In this document: positions 1 to 10,872 of the stretch, piece after piece | Layout: each line of letters opens with the position of its first letter | Numbering within the stretch: position 1 is the stretch's first letter | From: Linyphia triangularis | Lineage: Eukaryota; Arthropoda; Arachnida; Araneae; Linyphiidae | Length of the DNA stretch: 64,000 nucleotides | Direction: 5' to 3' | NCBI GenBank assembly: GCA_963978545.1 | Contig: OZ021727.1 | Location: forward strand, 95,865,762-95,929,761 | Position numbers and translations under genes: made by a program | The notes under the pieces: generated by a model | What the model saw: the letters and a program-made list of their open reading frames with translations, nothing else | What the model was told of the DNA's origin: nothing | Database searches by the model: none

Positions 1-1934
1 TTTAATAAGTGCTTCAAGTTTTGCTACTGGAGGTTACAAAATAGGTATGAAATTCGAACTTCAAAAATTGTACGTCTGGTTTAAAAATCTTCCAGTCAGT
101 GTATATTGTCTATAAAAATCAACTTCATGTAGTTGTTCATGTTCTCTTGTTAGGATAATTGTTTTTTCAACATAATAAAATATTTTCTGTATAAAATTTA
201 ATGATGTTAAAGCAATTAAAGCAAAATATATTTTCATTTTCCAGCTCTTTGGATTTCATGTCAACTGCTGTATCATCTTCAAGTTCTAAGTTTCATCACT
301 GTAAACGTCAAACAACCGTACACTCAAGATCCAAAATGAAACTTTCACAAAATGACTGAGATGTTTGTATTTCCGTTCCAAAATGTTTTCTTTCAATTGT
401 ATATTTACGTTCATATTTAAGAGACACTTTTTGTTTATTTACAATACGTTCCAAATTAAAGATACATATGAGACGATTAAATATATAGAGAAAATTTTAC
501 ACAAATAAATCGTACTAAACATCTTTTTAGTTTTTGACTCGCTTAACCTGAAACAAAAATTTAATTGGATGAAAAATGTAAAAAAAATTTGGAAAGTTGA
601 AGACCAAGAAAACTTATTTTGTTTTATAGAAATATCTTACATTTAAAGAAAAAACTTAAAATATCCTTTGAACTAATCGTAAATGGTTACGATCTAAAAA
701 ATACATTATATATTAACATACTACTGACTTTGTGGGATCGATTGAATCTTAGATCACCCGTTTATTGCAATATAATTTAATCGTGAACCGTTTATTTGAA
801 AGTAACGTATAAAATAAGAGGTCGTGTCCCAGTGTTTGATTGAGGTAACACTTGGCGTGTGAAAACAACAACTCATACAAAGTGTGCGACCTGAATTGAT
901 GTTATATTCCTCATTTTAAATTCAAGGTCACATTTCTTCCTCCTTTCCGACTGAGTAGGGTAAACATATTTCATTGGTGGTAAAATGCTTTGTTTAAAAA
1001 TATTACAAAATGTCCCCGACTTCACAAGAAACCGCCTGTTGTGTTTGTTGCCACGCAACAGGAATCACGCAAAGGTATCCACCCTTTCAGGCAAATATTG
1101 ATTTCAAAAGGGACATTGCAGGCCACAGGTTACAAACAAAAGAGCGTTTTTTCGCGCAAATTTGTTTTCAACCTGATACACAGCTATTTATATCTATTTT
1201 TTAGGTTATCCAAAATGGGTATCTTCAAGTTTTTTGAATATGAGTTTATGGCAATTTGTTACTTAAACTCTATAGTGTTGAAATAATGATATTGATGATT
1301 CATGAAAGATAATGGGAGACTTGATATTTTTAAATACTTGATGAAAATAAATTCTTTGCATACCCTTGCAATGTACTAATATCCTCTGGAAAGGAAATTA
1401 TTTTTCGAAATATAGTTTTGCGACGCAGGAAGTTTTTTATAAAGTTCTACACATATCCATCATTGCGTTTTTCGTAACATTGACATATGTCGCTTCTTTA
1501 TGATACATTTTCTTAAAAATACATCTTTTATAATTATAATCAACTTTTTTTTTTGTGTGTGTGTAAGAGATGCGCTTTCTTCTAATTAGTTATTTAATTA
1601 TTTGACATCTCAATATAGGAAAAAATAATTATTGTCTTTTCTAAAAACCGTATGTTTAATTATAGTGGTCTTGTAAAATTCTACGACAAGGTTAGTAATG
1701 TATTATTGAAATATTGCATTTCAAAATAATATAAGCAATCTAAGATATAACCTTGATTCGAAAAGAGTAGACATCGGAGTAACGAATGCGGTGCATTTAT
1801 TCGAAGGGTTTCACGTTGTATCTAACGGATTTCACTTAAGATGTGGCTTACTTAGGTATGGGTTTATTTAAAAGAAAATAATTTCTTAGACATTTCATTA
1901 AAAACCCGCCAACAAGAGATTTTCGCCAATAAAC
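1..1934. other. AT-rich stretch, no gene recognised
   Basis: Low-complexity AT-rich DNA. The longest open frame, 98 codons near 990-1286, has no recognisable domain and overlaps another frame of similar length, so it is not called. A short richer patch around 1000-1140 holds an X-box-like palindrome, listed separately. Confidence 0.6.
1047..1060. promoter_or_regulatory. X-box-like palindrome (possible RFX site)
   Basis: The sequence GTTGCCACGCAAC is an imperfect inverted repeat with one mismatch to the RFX X-box consensus GTNRCC(0-3N)RGYAAC. It sits inside a longer imperfect palindrome (CCTGTTG ... CAACAGG). X-boxes drive ciliary genes, but no coding exon is recognised nearby, so this could be chance. 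Confidence 0.25.
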
Positions 1935-2055
1935 AAAATGCAAGTTGGTTGGTTGGTTGAACTCCCGGCTGGGTGTGGAAAGGAAGGACTTTGTGAACTA
2001 GCACCTGCCTCCGAGTACATATGTGACAGAACCACCTCTATGGAACAGATTGAGG

Positions 2056-2088
<33 letters not shown>

Positions 2089-2206
2089 AAAAAAATAAAT
2101 AAAAGGGGGTTGTCAAATCATTTTGGTGCAGAAGGAATTTTGTGATGTAGCTATTTCAGTGCTTTCTCCGGGTGAGCGCATTCGCATTTTTAAAAAATGC
2201 AAGTTG
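1935..2206 (+). mobile_element. Short insertion (SINE-like) with 13-bp target duplication
   Basis: A 13-bp direct repeat, AAAATGCAAGTTG, occurs at 1935-1947 and 2194-2206 and brackets 246 bp that differ in composition from the surroundings. The inserted segment opens with GGTTGGTTGG, has a GC-richer body, and carries a 27-A run at 2057-2083 followed by A-rich sequence. The size, A-run and 13-bp duplication fit a target-primed short interspersed element. I see no clear Pol III A and B boxes, so a non-autonomous DNA element or a truncated LINE is also possible. Confidence 0.5.
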
Positions 2207-2681
2207 TTCAATAATTTGTAACTAATAAAAATTCAATGAAATTAACAATTGCTTTTCGATAAGGAACTTAAATTAACTTCTTTCAAGTGAAAAACACTTT
2301 CAAATGTTTTTAAGTGAAAGGAAGAGCATTTAATTAATAAACCATTTTTAGGAATCTTATGTAAAAATGTAAATTTGAGTGTCAAATTCTGCAGACAAAT
2401 ATATTGTGATTTTGAAGAATAACTCATTTTAAACTAGTCTAGGATTATAACAAGAATCATGTTAACTTAAAAACAGTGTTTGTAGATAAACGTATAGCTT
2501 GGTGCACGTAAAAAAAAATATGTTTTAATAAATTTCACGTTAATTTTTCTAATGTGGATACTCTATAAATTTAGATTATAAAATTTCGAGTACAATAAAC
2601 AAAACTATCATTGAAACTTTTTGATAAATTTTTCTTCAACTCCTTTAAAAAATTTAAAATACTAGAATAAATTTTGTAAAA

Positions 2682-2719
<38 letters not shown>

Positions 2720-3671
2720 GTCAGTCAGATAATAAAAGCAAGTTGAAAAAGAAGATGTAACTAATATTTCAAACATTCTTTTAGCTCTGTCCAGAAACAT
2801 ACAACCTCAATTTGAGAAAGACAAAAAAAAAATTAATTGAAGTGTTACAATTACAAATACAGTCCGTCACACAATCAAAGATTTCGTATGAAGAAAAAAA
2901 AAATATTTCATGAGCAAAATAGAAAGTATAATATGGCTCCAAACTTCTTTTTGATGAATTAATTGTAAATCCCAGTTTGGTATTTGGTTCTTTTAATCGA
3001 ACTAAAAAGAAATATTTTTTATTTTTTCATTTTTGTACAAAGACAAATCGGTATATTAAAAACCTTTATTGAATAAAAAGTATGCATCCATTAGAAGTTC
3101 TAGTTCAGTATATGGCTTCATTCAAATCGATTCAATGTTTCTAGAAATAACACCGCACCTATTCTTTTACCAGATATTTTATATATTCAGACCAGAACTC
3201 CACCTGATAATCTTTTATGTGGTTGAAAATGGCTGTCGTCGGTTGCTTGTGGTATTTTCCCATTTACCATATAATTAATTTCCGTTCTATTTTGAAATTG
3301 TTAGCATTATGATGATTCAGCTATTCAGCACGCACAAGACCTCAAACCTACTTTATTCTTTTTAGGAGGAAAAATAATAAATGCGGTACAACGAGTAAAC
3401 GCTCAATTAGAATACCGGCTGATAGGTGACGCCCTTTAATTCAAGGTTTTAAAGAGTGGTTACTGTAATAATGTCTTCTTAGGAAGCATATAAGGGAAGG
3501 ATCCTTGGATTATAATCTTCACCAATCGCTTTCTTTTTATATTTTATTCATGGAAGAGCCTAGGGTATCCTGAGCGTAGATTTAGGATTGGTTTAGTTAC
3601 CGGAAAGGAAATTAGCAGTTTTGAAATCAAACCAGTATGCAAAAGCTCGTGTAAGTTGGTTGTAAAATATA
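2207..3671. other. AT-rich stretch, nothing recognised
   Basis: No supported gene. It contains a 31-A homopolymer at 2687-2717. The 69-codon frame at 3069-3278 has no recognisable domain. Confidence 0.6.
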
Positions 3672-3899
3672 CTTTAGCCTTTAACTGCTGTGGTTGGGTG
3701 GTTTGAAGTTTTTGGCGCAAGAGCTACACATGGTTCATACTGCGCCAAATAAATTGGGGAACATAGGTTTAAAGTTTAAGAAACATAGTATCAGAAAAAT
3801 TAAGATAAAAGTCAAAGATGCGATATTTTAGGGGGTGGAAGCATTCCACAAAAAAATGACTCGAGGTCTGTCAGACCGCTTACAGCAGTTAAAGGTTAA
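3672..3899. mobile_element. piggyBac-like MITE candidate
   Basis: A 228-bp segment bounded by near-perfect inverted repeats: TTAGCCTTTAACTGCTGT on the left and the complement of TTAACCTTTAACTGCTGT on the right. The outer four bases are TTAG and TTAA, close to the TTAA target of piggyBac elements. It contains TCTGTCAGACC, a subterminal palindrome often seen in such elements. There is no coding capacity. The superfamily is inferred from termini only. Confidence 0.45.
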
Positions 3900-4057
3900 T
3901 TTAGTTTTAAATAAATATCGAGTCGAACCCAGCCGTCTTTTATTTAGCCGAAGATCCACATTCTTTATCTGGTAAACATTTTAAAGAAAATATCATTAGG
4001 AATATTTTGCACACGTCTTTTGAAATTATAATTTTTTTATTGGTGTATAGGTTTGTT

Positions 4058-4119
4058 TGACCTAAGAACTTGAGCCATTTAAAAAGATTATTTTCTGAAG
4101 ATTTATCAGCGAGTGTCAA
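4058..4119. repeat. 62-bp direct repeat, left copy
   Basis: Left of two 62-bp direct repeats (the other is 4596-4657) that differ at a single base and flank a solo LTR. Both read on the minus strand as the same short peptide beginning LTLADKSSENN. They are far longer than any LTR target duplication, so they pre-date the LTR or arose by local duplication. Confidence 0.75.
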
Positions 4120-4138
4120 AATATATATTGTTATGAAT

Positions 4139-4587
4139 TTTTCCACTGAGGCAATGACGGCACAGTTTTTCAGATAAAAACTAGTATTTATTCTCTTCAG
4201 AAAACTCACAAAATTTATTCAAAGACAACAGTGCAATCACTATTAATCTTCAATACAAGCTTCAACAAGAACAGCTTCGAATATAGCGATTATACAAGCT
4301 CACTCCAATAGGTAAACAAAGCGATCAGCTTTCAACGAAGTCCGAAGTCAATCTGAAAACTTTCCCGATCTGCGGTCTTTATATAGCAGGCGCGTGAGAA
4401 TATTCCCGAAATTTCCAGCCAATTCACCGAAAAAGAAATGTCTCGAAATTTCTCGATTGCTTTAGGTGTTGCCACCTTTTTCTAACCTGTATAATCGCTG
4501 TTAAAAAAATAAGATAAAAATAAATTACAATAGAATTTTAAAATAATACGTCACTATTTACACTATATACAGACAATTTGTGCAACA
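4139..4587 (-). mobile_element. Solo LTR (same family as 43031-43488)
   Basis: About 449 bp aligning along its length with the segment at 43031-43488. On the minus strand it begins TGTTGCACAA and ends CAGTGGAAAA. A minus-strand TATA box reads CTATATAAAG from 4386 to 4377. No internal gag or pol sequence adjoins it, so it is a solo LTR. Unlike the other copy it has no matching short target duplication; it lies between 62-bp direct repeats instead. Confidence 0.7.
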
Positions 4588-4595
4588 AATTTCAT

Positions 4596-4657
4596 TGACC
4601 TAAGAACTTGAGCCATTTAAAAAGATTATTTTCTGAAGATTTATCAGCGAGCGTCAA
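4596..4657. repeat. 62-bp direct repeat, right copy
   Basis: Right partner of 4058-4119, with one mismatch. It is followed by a short TA run and then by unassigned AT-rich DNA. Confidence 0.75.
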
Positions 4658-6049
4658 TATATATATATAGATTTTTTTTTCGAATATAAGGCTTTTTGGA
4701 GTGCTGCTACTGACTTGTATATCAAAGTTGAACACCATAGCACTTTCTGTTCTGGAGATATGCTGGTCACTTTGTTCAATAAGTAGAAGTTCCACTAGAT
4801 GTGATTTACAAAGGGAAAACTTGATCGATAAATTTAGCGGCGTATTATGAACTTTTTGACAATACTGTATAATAATCTTTGAAATTGACTAACTTGAATT
4901 GATAATGTAATTTTTAAAGTTAATGATGTGTTATTTTCTAGCATATATTTTTTTGCACTTAAAATTAATGAGCATTTCTTCGATAACGCAGTATAATATA
5001 ATGAATTTCTCATTGTTTGCAATAAATCGAACGGTCTGATCTCAATGTCAATACTCTGTGTAACAGACCTGAAAAGAAACACTTAAGTGACACCCTTTTG
5101 TTACTTAGTAACTGTAACTTATGTATTCCCTTACATTTGTCATTTCGCTGTCTGTCGGAAGTCAAGAATTAGTTTCATACCATTAACTTTAGTTGTATGA
5201 GTTCATATTTATTAAGTGGTATCTAAGATGCGTTCAGATTTGTAGCTGAGGTTAGAAAAAGAAACAAATGATTTGAAGAAATTATAAAAAAAATTTATTT
5301 CACCTTATTCTTTATTTCAATAAACTCTGCAATATTTGTAATACAGATTACAGACTATTAGGTGCTGTGTAAAATCTAAAAATAATAAGCCATTGGTTTA
5401 AGTATTTAAAGTTATTTAAATTTTTTTATATATTTTTATCTTTATTTTACTGGTTATTTCTTATCTTTTCAAATATATAAGAATAATGAATGCTTCAACC
5501 ATAGATGTAGGAATTTTAGTTAAAAAAATTAATCTAAAACATTTATTGTACATAAACAGTAAAATATGTCAGTTCCTTTTCTAAACAAGTATGTTTTTTG
5601 TCTATTTAAGTGCCAATCTGAAGAAAGAAAAAGGCAATTAATATTTTAATTAAATTTGCATCGATCTATTTATGTTAATCTGGCTTTAAAAAATTTGTAG
5701 TCATTAAAACAAAATATCGATTAGATTGGACCCATACGATAACTTAAGGCTAGTGATTTCCAACACATATCCGATTGTGGAATCGATAATGAATTCTGTA
5801 CAAGCGCATACCTCACTTTTTCATAAGAAAAATATTGATATCCATTTTCAAACATAAATTTATTGCTACATAAAAGTATGTGTTTTATTCAGAATCCTAA
5901 TGAAGTAGAAACATAAGCGCGAATACCAAAAAGAATTCATCTTCAACTACGTTAACGGTTAAAAAAAAAAAAAAAAAAAATCCACATCCCAGGGTCGTGA
6001 CAAAATAGCTCATAAAAGACGAAAATGATGATAGATTACTCAGCACTGG
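4658..6049. other. AT-rich stretch, nothing recognised
   Basis: Only short frames without domains, for example 82 codons on the minus strand at 4834-5082. An A-run lies near 5960. Confidence 0.6.
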
Positions 6050-6099
6050 CTTACTATCTTCCACTTGATAGCCAATAAAGATCAGATTCTAGCACACTA

Positions 6100-6197
6100 G
6101 GTTGCACGATCTGTCGTCATTCCAGATCGCTGTAAAACTATCTTTTCCTTCAATATTTACTTTATGCAGAGAAACAATTGCACGCAACATAACACTA
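6100..6197. repeat. Tandem repeat unit left of the insertion
   Basis: The segment CTGTAAAACTATCTTTTCC and its downstream sequence match the units at about 7790 and 8030. The 6198-7583 element is inserted into this array; removing it puts this unit about 280 bp from the next one. Confidence 0.55.
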
Positions 6198-6376
6198 ACA
6201 AGGAGACCTTACGGTCTCGGAAATTCAGATCGGGATGAAATTTGGCAGATTGATAGTATACCTTAAGGGTATCCACACTGTAAAGTAATAAAGCGCACTA
6301 GCCAGAAGATTCCGAGAAAATAGGCTTTAAAGTGTTAGGCGTAGCTTAGATACTAGTTAGGATTTTTGATTCGCAA

Positions 6377-6447
6377 CTCCCGGTGGCTAAGTGGTCAGCG
6401 CGATGGGTTCCCGTACGGGCGATCCGGGTTCGATACCTCGTGAGGTA
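6377..6447 (+). pseudogene. tRNA-like Pol III unit in left inverted repeat
   Basis: TGGCTAAGTGGTC matches an A box and GGTTCGATACC a B box at normal tRNA spacing, with a D-arm-like segment between. A 19-T run follows at about 6451, as expected for a Pol III terminator. The acceptor and T stems do not close well, so this is a tRNA-derived sequence rather than a working tRNA gene. Confidence 0.5.
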
Positions 6448-7332
6448 GTTTATTTTTTTTTTTTTTTTTCAATTTATAAAGTGACTGTTACAGCTAATTG
6501 AAATTTGAATAAAAGATAATACTTTATTTTTAAATACGTAATGTATTTTTAATGAAGGTACATTAAAACTCTATTTACTATTTTCACAAACAAGTGATTA
6601 TAAATTTTGAGATATTATAAGATGTAGAGAAGTAAGTGATTTTCACAAAAAACATGAAGAACCAGTTTCTATATGGAAGAGTATGAATGCTGTCCTATTG
6701 TACACAAGCAGCTAGTCAGAAATTTTCAAAACCCTAAAGGCACTTTGCGAAGTCTATTTTTATAGACAGGTAAAAAATCTATTAAAGCGTATACAAAATT
6801 GCGCGTATCTGGTTAAAAATAATAGAGAAATAATACCCGTGAAGACTGCATAAAAATACAATCAATAGTCTATCATCAACTGTCATCATTAATTTTTAAT
6901 AAAATGATCCGGTATGCCTGATATGCTTCCAAGTTTTCTGTTGAAAGATATATTTTCATGAATGTTAATGAAGTATGTTTTCCAACGAATCTTTTACAAA
7001 AAGGTTGTTTCTGTAAATAATCTTCATTATAAATTGTGCAAGATGTCAAAACAGTTTTTGTTTTCCATGTTTTTATGATAAGTGTCATTCTGGTGTATGT
7101 ATATAAATAAATAATTGATAAATAAAAACTTTATGTCAAAATCCATAGATAAATTAAGTCCTACCCTAATTTTGTTGCCGTGGTAATTAGAATTTTAATT
7201 TATATCTATTAAATGTATCTCTATTTTCTCTATTAAAAATACATTACGTATTTAAAAATAAAGTATTATCGTTCATTCAAATTTCAATTAGCTGTAACAG
7301 ACACTTTAAAATATATTGGAAAAAAAAACCCC

Positions 7333-7405
7333 TACCTCACGAGGTATCGAACCCGGATCGCCAGTACAGGAACCCAGCACGCTGACCACTTAGCCACCGG
7401 GCAGT
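7333..7405 (-). pseudogene. tRNA-like unit in right inverted repeat
   Basis: Inverted counterpart of the unit at 6377-6447, read on the minus strand. The same A and B boxes are intact, and the anticodon-loop region differs at a few bases. Because it lies in the opposite arm, Pol III transcription from both copies would run towards the centre of the element. Confidence 0.5.
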
Positions 7406-7583
7406 TGCAGAGTAAAGATCTCTACTAGTATATAAGCTGCGAGTAATACTTTAGAACTTGTTTTCTCGGAATCTTCTGGCTAGTGCGCTTTATTGCTTTA
7501 CAGTGTGGATACTCTTAAGGTATACTATCAATCTGCCGAATTTCATCCCGATCTGAATTTCCGAGACCGTAAGGTCTCCTTGT

Positions 7584-8128
7584 AAGTTATATTGGAGATA
7601 TTAGATCTTCACTGACACACTGTACATTGACGACTTTGAGATTTGTTCTAATTTTTAAGATAAATGTTTTTTGGACATATTTATACCATATTTTTTAGCC
7701 ATTGACGATTAACTTAACCCTGAGTGGTTCTAACAACTCTCAGATGTTAGTGAAATTGTCAGATATTATTTCCGTCATGGGAGTTCGCTCTAAAACTTTC
7801 TTTTCCTTCAACGTTAAGTATGTACATAAAAATTATTTACATGAAACATAATAGAAATATCAAAACATGTTGGTGGTACTAGATCAGCACGTTGGGATAT
7901 TTGTGATTTATTCCATATTTTTGCCCCCCCCCCCCCCTATGACAATTAAAATAATCCTGACAGGCTCTAGCTACCCTGAGATGTCAAAGAGATTGCCAGA
8001 TCTTATTTAGTTGTCATCCAGCGTGTTTACTGTAAAACTTTCTTTTCCTTCAATCTTAACTTTGTACAGAAAAACCGCTTATGAGAAACATGATAGAAAC
8101 ATCAAGACTCACAAAAAACTAGACTTTT
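7584..8128. repeat. Tandem repeats, about 240-bp period
   Basis: The block AAAACTTTCTTTTCCTTCAA with its flanks recurs at about 7794 and 8035, and once more left of the insertion near 6132. Each unit also holds a segment like GTCAGATATTATTTCCGTC. A 14-C run is at 7924-7937. No coding potential was seen. Confidence 0.6.
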
Positions 8129-8372
8129 ATACTAAACTTCAACTTAACTAGACATCACTTAGACGATAGATCGTCACAGTGCTCATAGGTATTTAATCCA
8201 TTTTGGCGGAGTGAAGACATAATTCTCGCCAAATCTTATAGCTTTTTGTTCTCTATAGGGTTGTGGTTTGGCGAACATTATGCTTTCACGCCGCCAAAAT
8301 GGATTAAATACCTATGAGCACTGTGACGATCTACCGTCTAAGTGATGTCTAGTTAAGTTCAAGTTTAGTATA
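8129..8372. repeat. Long hairpin (foldback) repeat
   Basis: The arms at 8129-8239 and 8271-8372 are inverted copies, starting TATACTAAACTT and ending AAGTTTAGTATA. They pair with a few mismatches almost to the centre. It is a 244-bp palindromic element without coding sequence. Confidence 0.75.
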
Positions 8373-8839
8373 GTCTGGGCGCTAATGTCGAAAAAAGTGG
8401 TCTCGTTGGCCACTTCATGAGGCAAACGTGTGGGTGGTGTAATTCGCTTCGTATTAATGCGTAGAAAAGGAAATCCGATGGTGGGTATCTGGCATCCCGG
8501 TATGAGTGGCGCTACAGTGAAAAATCCAAAATGGCCGCCTCCTTACCACCTAACGCACGTTTTTGTCAAATAATGGCTTCCCAGCTCAGTTTATCAACTA
8601 GTTGACTGTTAAAACACTTGTAAGAAATAAAATTCCATTTCCAATTGTATATAACACATGTATGTTTGGTAAAATTACAGAATTCAAAATGGCGCCCGGA
8701 TCGCGATTTTAAGTACGTTTTACAGGTTGATTGGCTGGTTTGTGCGCTCAATGACATATACTTGTGCACAATAACGGCTAATAAGTCCGGGACCTGCAAC
8801 TTAATGTGGATTCCGAACCACAAAGAACATCCATTCTTA
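8373..8839. other. GC-richer non-coding stretch
   Basis: Somewhat richer in GC than its neighbours, with AAAATGGCCGCC-type segments. The overlapping frames at 8566-8823 (minus) and 8645-8974 (plus) have no recognised domain, and the plus one runs through the tRNA-like block, so neither is called. Confidence 0.5.
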
Positions 8840-8905
8840 ATCCGGGATTCGAACCCGGTACCCTTAGCATGCGAAGCCAGAGTTAACTATGTAACCATCA
8901 TGTCA
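8840..8905 (-). pseudogene. tRNA-Ala-like fragment
   Basis: On the minus strand a perfect B box (GGGTTCGAATCCC) follows an anticodon-arm-like segment with loop TTCGCAT, which would place CGC (alanine) at the anticodon. The D-arm half is degenerate and no acceptor stem closes. It may be a tRNA pseudogene or the head of a SINE. Confidence 0.45.
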
Positions 8906-8974
8906 GTTAGAAATGCAGGCTCAGATTTGCACTTGGTAGCTACACAGGACTTCATAAAGTATGCCTTTAAATGA

Positions 8975-10872
8975 CTAAACTATGGAAGAATGATTCCACT
9001 GTACTTGATGGATATGGAAAGATTTAATATAAAGCATACAACTATTTGGCATGAATTACAGCAAAGAAAGTGGGTTGTCAATGAAACCAAAATACCGTTT
9101 TACGCTTTAAGAGCCTATGAAGCTCTGGAGCACCAGAACAGAAAACTTTAAGTCCAGGGTGGACTTGCAGGCATCACTCTAAACGAGAATGCTCATACAA
9201 GATTCTTTCTGGCAGATCTGGAACTCACAATAATTGCTGTAGTAACCGAAGCAATGATTAAAAATGCCATCCCCAATGCAAAGTGTCATCATGAATGTTG
9301 TTTATCGGTTCGCAAGCGTCAGGGTCACAACGTTGTAAAGTTGGTAGAGGTTTTTAAATTGACAACCAACTCTTTTAAATGCAACACAGAACATCTTATA
9401 CATCTGGTGACTAAGCAAGTTCTTCCCGATGATGTTGAAAAAGACCTGTGTACAGTTGCTGAGATTGGTGAGAGTCTTCTTTCCAAATTCCTTGAGAAAT
9501 GCATTAAAGTGATCAACCAACTGTGCCAACAGAAGAATCAGTACCCTCAAAGCCTTCAGTACAGTTTTGGGCACCAATGAAAAAGGCGAAACTTAAACTT
9601 GTAAATCAGCATTCAAAAATGTTAGAGAAACATTGAAGGGAAAAGTGTTTTTCAATATTTTCTATAAATTCTATCAATTTCTAGACTGATTATTGTAGCA
9701 AAAAGTCGGTGTGATATAGATTTGAAGGCAACTTTTTATAGTTATGAAATCTCATTATTTCCACCTGCTTTGTTTTCCCTACATGGATGTATGCATTACT
9801 GTTCGTGAAAAAGCAAGCTTATGGGTATCCTGGAGAAGCTTTCTCAAATCCATGCCCTTCATCCAATGAGAAAAACGAATTCTCACACAATTCATTTCCA
9901 ATAGATAAAGCGGCACAAACTGTCGCAGTAATTGATGGAATGGCAGAACTTCATTCCATTGATAAACATAAGACTGGCAAGACTTGTGAAGAGCATGCAG
10001 ATCACTTTTTCAGACAAATAACAAAGTCGTTTGGTATGTACAAAGAGGTTCACATAATATTGGACACCTACAAACAGAATTCGCTGAGGACATCGACAAG
10101 TGTGAAGCGTCAGGGTAAATCGGTCCCTATCCAATACAAAGTGCATCCATCAACAATTATCCTTAAATTAACCATGCACCAGTTACTTTATTTTTTTAAC
10201 CAGATTATGGACTATGCAGTCATTAATAATAAACAATTTGTTTTCAGTTGGATGAATCATGCTGGATTTACATATACTCTCTAGGCATAGATGTATTAGT
10301 ACTTGCTCTTCGGAGCTACCCAATGCTTCCAAGAGAATCCAGTATTATAGTGGGTAGTAGCAGAAACAAAATTTTACTTCATCTTCAGCTAGCGTATGAC
10401 ATGCTAGAGCGTAATAAAGCTTCAGCATTACCAGGACTTCACGCCCCTTCTGGTGCTGATTTCACATTATCATTTGCTGGAAAAGGAAAGATTACATGGT
10501 GGAATGCTTTTTATGCAGCTGTGATAGCATTATAGCTGCACTAAGCCTTACGGGTCATTCTGAAACCATTTCCACAGAAATGTCACAAACGTTGGAGGCA
10601 TTCGTTTGTCAGGTGTATGTACCGTGAACCAAAATGACAGATAGCTGTCATTGGGGAGATAAGATAGTGGCTTTTCACAAAAAAAAGACCAAAAAAAAAA
10701 AGACTGGGGAACATCTTGCAGCATCAAAAGCATCTCTCTATTCAGGTCTTTTGCGTGCACACTACCAAGCAATGATTTGGGCATAAGATACTCGACAGCA
10801 TCCTGACATATACCTCAACCTATTGATATTGGCTGGTCACTTGTGAATGGGAAATATGAACCTATTACGTGT
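8975..10872 (+). pseudogene. Broken copy of an unnamed multi-copy protein family with FEN/PIN-like motifs
   Basis: Similarity starts at about 8975 (NYGRMIPLYLMDMER) in one frame that continues to 9580, broken by a TAA at 9149. This part includes EALEHQNRKL and GGLAGITLNENAHTRFFLA. A frameshifted middle (about 9640-9840) leads to 9787-10180, which contains VIDGMAELHS and VHIILDTYKQNS, and then 10248-10535 with LGIDVLVLAL, ALPGLHAPSGAD and FAGKGKITWWNAF. Further frameshifts and stops carry recognisable blocks (EAFVCQVYVP, LLRAHYQAMIWA, GWSLVNGKYEPIT) to 10870. From memory, this is a family of repetitive hypothetical proteins common in cnidarian and arachnid genomes. The spaced acidic motifs resemble FEN/PIN-type nucleases; that function is inference. 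It abuts a gypsy remnant directly. Confidence 0.7.

Larger units (their letters stand above)
6198..7583. mobile_element. 1.39-kb element with about 350-bp inverted repeats carrying tRNA-like sequence
   Basis: The left arm (about 6198-6558) and right arm (about 7235-7583) are inverted copies starting ACAAGGAGACC and ending GGTCTCCTTGT. The homology runs through the outer palindrome AAGGAGACCTTACGGTCTC, a tRNA-like core, an A/T run and an inner AT-rich part. The roughly 680-bp centre is AT-rich and lacks a convincing ORF, so the element is non-autonomous. It sits within a tandem repeat array. No target duplication is obvious. A foldback or long-TIR MITE class fits; the superfamily is unknown. 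Confidence 0.7.

Noticed and set aside
7924..7937. Homopolymer C run as a functional structure
   Set aside because: A single 14-C run, like the G run at 18406-18417, is most likely slippage; there are not four spaced runs as needed for a quadruplex motif with distinct loops.
8645..8974. 109-codon plus-strand ORF
   Set aside because: It runs through the tRNA-Ala-like block and overlaps a minus-strand frame of similar length; no protein family seen.
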